This document shows, piece after piece, positions 58,870 to 64,000 of a stretch of DNA of 64,000 nt. The number at the start of each line of letters is the position of its first letter. The first letter of the stretch is position 1. A program made the translations under genes and the position numbers. The DNA is taken from contig NZ_JACHMY010000001.1 of assembly GCF_014205135.1 (NCBI RefSeq), positions 6,510,001-6,574,000 on the forward strand, read 5' to 3'. Under the pieces are notes generated by a model. That model was given only the letters and a program-made list of their open reading frames with translations. It was not told the DNA's origin and did no database searches. The DNA comes from Kribbella italica (GTDB lineage: Bacteria; Actinomycetota; Actinomycetes; Propionibacteriales; Kribbellaceae).

Positions 58870-60648
58870 TCACGCGCGCCTGAGGTGCTCCCGCAGGAAC
58901 GCGAACGCCTTCGGGTACGCGTCCAGCTTGTTCGCGCGCTTCGCCAGCCCGTGCCCCTCGTCGCCGTACACGAGCAGCTCGCACGGCACCTTCCGCTTCT
59001 CCAGCGCCGCCGCGATCTGCTCCGCCTCCGACAGTGGGACCCGCGGGTCGTTCGCGCCATGGATCACGAACAGCGGCGCCTCGATCGCGTCCACCCGCGT
59101 CAGCGGGCTAGCGGACTCCAGGAACGCCCGGTCGGTCTCCAGGTGCCCGTACTCCCGCTCCCGCGCCACCCGTCGGTACGCCGACGTGTTCTCCAGGAAG
59201 GTGACCAGCGACGCGATCCCGACGATGTCGACTCCAGCCGCCCACAACGAAGGCTGGAAGGCGAGCCCGGCCAGCACCATGTACCCGCCGTACGAGCCGC
59301 CCCACAACGCCACCCGCGACTGGTCGACCCCGATGGTCGGCAGCCAGGCGTGCAGCGCGGCCAGGTCGCGGACGGAGTCCAGCCGCAGCTCCCGGTCGTC
59401 CAGCGAGTACCAGCGCTTGCCGTAGCCCGCTGAGCCGCGCACGTTCGGCACCAGCACGGTGTGGCCGTCAGCAACGAGTCCGGCGACCACTGGGTGCCAG
59501 ACCTTCCCGTGCTGCCACTCCGGACCGCCGTGCACGACCACTACCGCCGAGCCGTCCCCACCGCCGTCCGGCTGGTACACGTACACCGGCACCTGCTCAC
59601 CGTCGAACGACTCCACCCGGTACGACGTCGGGTGCTGCAGCGGGGGCAGCTCCAGATCCTCCCGCACAGCAACGAGTGCACCGGTCGCCACCGAGTAGCG
59701 GAACACGTACGGCGGCTCGACCGGGCTGCTGTAGGTGATGACCAGGTGGCTACCGTCAGAAGACCAGTGCGGCGCCGAGTCACTCAGCACCGCGCCGCAA
59801 CCACCCGGCGGCAACGCGATCGGCGCGATCAGCTCGCCGTCGCTCCCGTGCAGCGCCAGCGTCACCTCACCATCGTTGCTAGAGGCAACGAGCAGGTGCT
59901 GCCCGTCCGGACTGGCCGAACCGATCAGGTCCTGCGAGTCGTCCACCAGCAACGGACTCAGGGCCCGCGTGCCCACGTCGTACGCGAAGATCGCGATCCG
60001 GTCCCGGTCCACGTCCGCGGACAGCAGGAACCCGCTCGAGTCCGGCAGCCAGGACACCGCGTAGACCGACGTCTCGTCGTCGTACGCCGTGACGTCGCTG
60101 ACCTCGCCGGTCGCGGTCTCGACCAGCAGCACCTGGACAGTGTTGGCCGGCCCGCCCGCGCGGCTCACCGCGACCCACTGGTCGTCAGGCGACGCGTTCA
60201 CCGCGTAGACGAACCCGCCGGCGTCGTACAGCGTGGTCTCGTCGCCGGTCGCGAGGTCCCGCGCGACCAGGTCGAAGTCGATCTCGTTGCGGCGGTTGGT
60301 GGTGAACAGCACCCGCCCGGCCCGCGCGGTGATCAGGTGGTGGAAGTACGCCGGGTCGTGCACGAGCACCTCGGCCGACGGCACCTCCGAGCCGGACAGG
60401 TCGAGCAGCGACAGCTGACCGCGCTCGTCCCCGCCGGTGTCGTGCTCGACGACCACCTGCCGGCTCTCGGGCACGTAGCGAGCTGCGACGACCCGCTCGC
60501 CAGTGGCGGTCAGCGTGCGCCAGCTGCCATCCGGTCCGACCTCGTGGAGCTGGCGCACGCCGCTGCCGTCGTACCCGATCAGCAGCCGTCCCTCCTGGTC
60601 GATGTCGAAGGCCACCAGGTACGGAAGGGAGAGCAGAGCGGGCAGCAT
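58870..60648 (-). CDS. S9-family prolyl oligopeptidase-like peptidase
   Basis: A 592-residue peptidase with an N-terminal beta-propeller (about 1-350; blades such as DDQWVAVSRAGGPANTVQVL) and a C-terminal alpha/beta hydrolase domain. The catalytic Ser is in WGGSYGGYMVLAG at about residue 452, Asp in HGANDPRVPLSEA, and His in YGDEGHGLAKRAN. Dipeptidyl- or acylaminoacyl-peptidase activity is possible. No signal peptide, so cytoplasmic. It follows the ABC exporter genes on the minus strand after 26 bp. Confidence 0.9.
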   Translation of the reverse strand: MLPALLSLPYLVAFDIDQEGRLLIGYDGSGVRQLHEVGPDGSWRTLTATGERVVAARYVPESRQVVVEHDTGGDERGQLSLLDLSGSEVPSAEVLVHDPAYFHHLITARAGRVLFTTNRRNEIDFDLVARDLATGDETTLYDAGGFVYAVNASPDDQWVAVSRAGGPANTVQVLLVETATGEVSDVTAYDDETSVYAVSWLPDSSGFLLSADVDRDRIAIFAYDVGTRALSPLLVDDSQDLIGSASPDGQHLLVASSNDGEVTLALHGSDGELIAPIALPPGGCGAVLSDSAPHWSSDGSHLVITYSSPVEPPYVFRYSVATGALVAVREDLELPPLQHPTSYRVESFDGEQVPVYVYQPDGGGDGSAVVVVHGGPEWQHGKVWHPVVAGLVADGHTVLVPNVRGSAGYGKRWYSLDDRELRLDSVRDLAALHAWLPTIGVDQSRVALWGGSYGGYMVLAGLAFQPSLWAAGVDIVGIASLVTFLENTSAYRRVAREREYGHLETDRAFLESASPLTRVDAIEAPLFVIHGANDPRVPLSEAEQIAAALEKRKVPCELLVYGDEGHGLAKRANKLDAYPKAFAFLREHLRRA

Positions 60649-60674
60649 GCCCCGACCCTACCCACCCCTCCGCG

Positions 60675-62453
60675 TCACCTGTCGCCGTGCCAGGAGTGCC
60701 AGAGCGCGGCGTACGGACCGCCGGCGTCGACCAGGTCGTCGTGGCCGCCGAGCTCGACGATCTTGCCGTCCTCGACCACCGCGATCACGTCCGCGTCGTG
60801 CGCGGTGTGCAGCCGGTGCGCGATGGCCACCACGGTCCGGCCCTCCAGTACGCCGGCCAGCGAGCGCTCCAGGTGGCGGGCCGCCCGCGGGTCCATCAGC
60901 GACGTCGCCTCGTCCAGCACCAGCGTGTGCGGGTCAGCCAGGACCAGCCGGGCCAGGGCGACCTGCTGCGCCTGCGCAGGCGTCAGCGTCGTACCGCCTG
61001 AGCCCACCTCGGTGTCGAGGCCGTGCTCGAACCCGGCGACCCAGGCGTGCGCGTCGACCGAGCGGAGTGCTTCCCAGAGCTCCGCGTCGGTCGCACCCGT
61101 CCGGGCCAGCAGCAGGTTGTCCCGCATGCTGCCGACGAAGACGTGGTGCTCCTGGTTGACCAGGGCGACGTGGCTGCGCACCTGCTCGGCCGACATCTCG
61201 CCCAGCGCGGCACCGCCCAGGGTGATGTCGCCGACCCGTGGCGAGTAGATGCCGGCCAGCAGCCGGCCCAGTGTCGACTTGCCCGCACCGGACGGCCCGA
61301 CCAGCGCGACCCGCGCACCCGGCTGCACGGTGAGCGTGACGCCGTGCAGCACGTCGCGGCCCTCCAGGTAGCCGAAGCGGACCTCGTCGGCCAGCACGGT
61401 CCGGCCGTCCGGCTCGTCCTGCTCACTGGCCGCGGCCGCCTCGATCTCGCGGACGCCGACCAGCCGGGCCAGCGAGACCTGGGCGACCTGCAGCTCGTCG
61501 TACCAGCGGATCATCATGTTGACCGGCTCGACGAGCATCTGGATGTAGAGCGCGCCCGTGGTCAGCGCACCGACCGTGATCCAGCCCTGGATGGACAGCG
61601 CGCCGCCGACCATCAGGACCGCGGCCAGCGCGATCGCGTGGGTCATGTTGATCACCGGGAACAGGATCATCCGCAGGAACAGCGTGTACCGCTCCCAGCC
61701 GACCCACTGCCCGATCCGGGTGTCACCGAGCTCGATCCGGCGGCGGCCGAGCCGGTGCGACTCCACCGTGCGGCCGGCGTCCACGGTCTCGGCCAGGGCC
61801 GACGCGACCGCGGCGTACCCGGCGGCCTCCGACCGGTACGCCGAAGGCGCGCGGCGGAAGTACCAGCGGCCGCCGACGATCAGCACCGGCGCGGCGATCA
61901 CCAGCGCGACCGCCAGCTCCGGCGCGGTCACCACGAGCGCACCGATCAGCAGGCCCGCCCAGACCACGGCGATCGTCAGCTGCGGTACGGCGTCGCGCAT
62001 CGCGTGCGACAACCGGTCGACGTCCGTGGTGATCCGGGACAGCAGGTCACCGGTCCCAGCCCGCTCCAGCACGCCCGGCGGCAGTGCCACCGACCGGACC
62101 AGGAAGTCCTCGCGCAGGTCCGCGAGCATCTCCTCACCCAGGACGGCGCCGCGCAGCCGGGTGATCCGGACGAACACGGTCTGCACCAGCAGCGCGACCA
62201 CGAAGCCCAGAACGACGTACGGAAGGTCGACGTCCGTGTCGCCGACGGACAGCTGCTCCACGACGTTGCCGAGCAGCCAGGGCCCGACCATGCCGCTCAG
62301 CGCCGCGATCGCGTTGACCGCGGTCAGCCAGCCGAACGCCTTGCGGTGCCGGCGGAACAGGATCTTCAGGTAGGCCTTGACCGTCGCAGGACCGGCCACC
62401 GGGAGGCGGGCCGCCTCCTGCGGGGCGGCCGGGTCGTACTCGGGGCGCTTCAC
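60675..62453 (-). CDS. ABC exporter subunit A (intact Walker A, degenerate signature)
   Basis: A 592-residue half-transporter: six membrane helices (residues about 40-340) fused to an ATPase domain. Walker A is VALVGPSGAGKSTLGRLLAG and Walker B is LVLDEATSLMD, both normal. The signature motif is TLTPAQAQQVALAR instead of LSGGQxQR. GTG 62453 overlaps the stop of the upstream partner gene (GTGA). The partner has the opposite defect, so the two should form one working and one degenerate ATP site in a heterodimer. Substrate unknown; such pairs often export peptides or drugs. Confidence 0.92.
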   Translation of the reverse strand: MKRPEYDPAAPQEAARLPVAGPATVKAYLKILFRRHRKAFGWLTAVNAIAALSGMVGPWLLGNVVEQLSVGDTDVDLPYVVLGFVVALLVQTVFVRITRLRGAVLGEEMLADLREDFLVRSVALPPGVLERAGTGDLLSRITTDVDRLSHAMRDAVPQLTIAVVWAGLLIGALVVTAPELAVALVIAAPVLIVGGRWYFRRAPSAYRSEAAGYAAVASALAETVDAGRTVESHRLGRRRIELGDTRIGQWVGWERYTLFLRMILFPVINMTHAIALAAVLMVGGALSIQGWITVGALTTGALYIQMLVEPVNMMIRWYDELQVAQVSLARLVGVREIEAAAASEQDEPDGRTVLADEVRFGYLEGRDVLHGVTLTVQPGARVALVGPSGAGKSTLGRLLAGIYSPRVGDITLGGAALGEMSAEQVRSHVALVNQEHHVFVGSMRDNLLLARTGATDAELWEALRSVDAHAWVAGFEHGLDTEVGSGGTTLTPAQAQQVALARLVLADPHTLVLDEATSLMDPRAARHLERSLAGVLEGRTVVAIAHRLHTAHDADVIAVVEDGKIVELGGHDDLVDAGGPYAALWHSWHGDR

Positions 62454-64000
62454 GCCATCTCCTCGAGAGGCTCGTCTTCACGGGTGACGACCGCGCGGTA
62501 GGCGCGGTCGGTGTGGACCAGTTCGTGGTGGGCGCCGACGGCGGCCACCCGGCCGTCCGGCACGAACACGACCCGATCGGCGCGGTCCAGCATCAGCGGG
62601 CTCGACGTGAACACCACGGTGGTGCGACCGGCCCGCAGGGCCCGCAGGCCGTCGGCGATCCGGGCCTCCGTGTGCGCGTCGACCGCGCTGGTCGGCTCGT
62701 CCAGCACGAGCACGGCCGGGTCGACGTACAGCGAGCGGGCCAGTGCGATCCGCTGGCGCTGACCGCCGGACAGCGACCGCCCGCGCTCGGTCAGGATCGC
62801 CTGCATCGGGTCGGTGGTGCCGCCCGCCGGCAGCGACTGCCGCAGGACCTCGAGAATGTCGGCGCACTGCGACGCCTCCAGCGCCTGCTCGGCCGTGACG
62901 GCTCCGCTCGACGGTACGTCGAACAGGTCGCGCACGGTCCCGGACAGCAGCACCGGGTCCTTGTCCTGCACCAGCACCGCCGTACGGGCGGACTCCAGCG
63001 GCAGGTCGTCGAGCGCGACACCGTCCAGCAGCGCCGAGACGTCGTCCGGCTCGGCCTCGGGACTGTGACCGCCCAGGTGGTCGGCCAGCCGGCCACCGGC
63101 GTCCGGGTTCCCGCAGACGACCGCGGTGAAGCTCCCGGCCGGCACCTCCAGCCCGGAGGCCGGGTCGAACAGGTCACCCTCGGGCACCTGGGCCACACCG
63201 GTGCCGCGGGTGTCGTCCATCCGCTGCAGCGAGAGCACACGGGCCGCGCGGCGCGCGGAGACCTTGGAGAAGATGAACGCGCTGGCCGTCTCCTCGAAGG
63301 TGTGCAGCGGCACCAGCATGAACGTGATGAACCCGTACGTCGTGACCAGCTCGCCGACCGAGATCCGGCCGGCCACCACGAGCCGGATGCCGAACCACAC
63401 GACGACGACCAGGAACACCCCGAACAGCAGCACCTGCAGCGCCGCGATCAGCGACCACATCCGGGCGCTGTGCACCGCGCTCTGCCGGTACTCCTGCGAG
63501 GCCGAGCGGTAGCGGTCCAGGAACAGCTGCTCCCCGCCGATGCCGCGCAGCACGCGCAGACCGGCGACGGTGTCCGCGGCCAGCTCGGTCGCCCGGCCGC
63601 CCTTGGCCCGCTGCGCGTCGGCGCGACGCTCGGCCGGACCCATCAGCGGCACGATCGAGAACGCCAGGACCGGTACGGCGATCGCGACCACCAGGCCGAG
63701 CTGCGGCTCGTAGAAGAGCAGCCCGATCACCACCGCGAAGCAGGTCAGCAGGGCGGCGGCGAACCGGCCCAGCACCTCGACGAACCAGCCGATCTTCTCG
63801 ACGTCGCCGCTGCTCACCGCGACCACCTCGCCGGCCGCGATCCGGCGGGTCAGCAACGACCCGAGCTCCGCGGCCTTGCGCATCAGCAGCTGCTGCAGGC
63901 GGGACGCCGTACTGATCCAGTTCGTCACCACCGCGCGGTGGAAGAAGGAGTCGGCCGCGGCTTTGGCCGCACCGAAGGCGAGCAGCAGGAGCACGGCCAG
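62450..64000 (-). CDS. ABC exporter subunit B, truncated by window edge (degenerate Walker A)
   Basis: At least 514 residues of a half-transporter; the N terminus lies beyond the window. Membrane helices include AAALLTCFAVVIGLLFYEPQ and LQVLLFGVFLVVVVWFGIRL. In the ATPase domain, Walker A reads VVCGNPDAGGRLADHLGG, lacking the GxxGxGKS/T pattern and its lysine, while the signature SLSGGQRQRIALAR and Walker B VLVLDEPTSAVD are canonical. The H-loop position has VVFTSSPLMLDRADRVVFV, without the usual His. It is thus the mirror image of subunit A. The region between 320 and 340 resembles a lost Q-loop (VLVQDKDPVLLSGTV retained). Confidence 0.88.
   Translation of the reverse strand: MAVLLLLAFGAAKAAADSFFHRAVVTNWISTASRLQQLLMRKAAELGSLLTRRIAAGEVVAVSSGDVEKIGWFVEVLGRFAAALLTCFAVVIGLLFYEPQLGLVVAIAVPVLAFSIVPLMGPAERRADAQRAKGGRATELAADTVAGLRVLRGIGGEQLFLDRYRSASQEYRQSAVHSARMWSLIAALQVLLFGVFLVVVVWFGIRLVVAGRISVGELVTTYGFITFMLVPLHTFEETASAFIFSKVSARRAARVLSLQRMDDTRGTGVAQVPEGDLFDPASGLEVPAGSFTAVVCGNPDAGGRLADHLGGHSPEAEPDDVSALLDGVALDDLPLESARTAVLVQDKDPVLLSGTVRDLFDVPSSGAVTAEQALEASQCADILEVLRQSLPAGGTTDPMQAILTERGRSLSGGQRQRIALARSLYVDPAVLVLDEPTSAVDAHTEARIADGLRALRAGRTTVVFTSSPLMLDRADRVVFVPDGRVAAVGAHHELVHTDRAYRAVVTREDEPLEEMA

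Overview
The window is gene-dense, very GC-rich DNA (roughly 70% G+C by eye) with GTG and TTG starts, many 1-4 bp ATGA/GTGA overlaps, a CUT1 sugar transporter lacking its own ATPase, a deazaflavin (F420)-type oxidoreductase and many one-component regulators. This points to a chromosomal region of a soil actinomycete. A Kribbella/Nocardioides-like genus is my guess from gene style and the frequent GTAC/CGTACG codon usage, not something proven here. No rRNA, tRNA, CRISPR array, transposase or integrase was seen, and no gap between genes exceeds about 250 bp.

Region by region: (1) 1-7541 minus: a catabolic operon of two acyl-CoA dehydrogenases, a biotin-dependent acyl-CoA carboxylase (alpha and beta), an AtuA-like protein and a TIGR03084-type protein. 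It suggests breakdown of branched-chain or isoprenoid acyl-CoA; an HMG-CoA lyase at 32780-33718 could finish that route. (2) 7660-9464: peptidase S51 and an FAD monooxygenase. (3) 9558-22504: a sialic-acid locus comprising a GntR/HutC regulator, BadF-type amino-sugar kinase, NanE, a ceramidase-fold hydrolase, a sugar ABC transporter, NanA, a GntR/FCD regulator, a secreted sialidase and a Tat-exported NanM-like mutarotase. A perfect 15-bp palindrome sits between the -35 and -10 boxes of the transporter promoter, with a related sequence before the sialidase. (4) 22531-31877: a small kinase; a YhgE/Pip-type membrane protein with a motif-less ABC-like partner and a TetR regulator; a membrane-linked molybdopterin oxidoreductase and a MarR regulator; an isolated pair resembling type IV secretion components; a phosphoesterase. 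(5) 31891-43347: GNAT, HMG-CoA lyase, GrpB, XRE regulator, EcsC, Aat, TetR divergent from an F420-type oxidoreductase and adenosine deaminase, a SigE-like sigma factor with its membrane partner, and PadR plus a DrrAB-type exporter. (6) 43395-51064: secreted peptidoglycan-binding protein, membrane acyltransferase, GlxA-type regulator, small membrane protein, an 82-nt nested palindrome, methyltransferase, a 47-aa basic protein, Fpg/Nei glycosylase, secreted serine protease, a possible hydrolase remnant and rhodanese. (7) 51203-64000: a large secreted phosphodiester-glycosidase/phosphoesterase fusion, GrpB, a frameshifted PhzF-like gene, LD-carboxypeptidase, WYL regulator, RidA, SRPBCC protein, S9 peptidase and a heterodimeric ABC exporter cut by the window edge.

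Most coherent system: extracellular sialidase frees Neu5Ac, the exported mutarotase interconverts its anomers, the lipoprotein-dependent transporter imports it, NanA cleaves it to ManNAc and pyruvate, the kinase phosphorylates ManNAc and NanE epimerises it to GlcNAc-6-P. This pathway reading comes from family assignment and context, not experiment.
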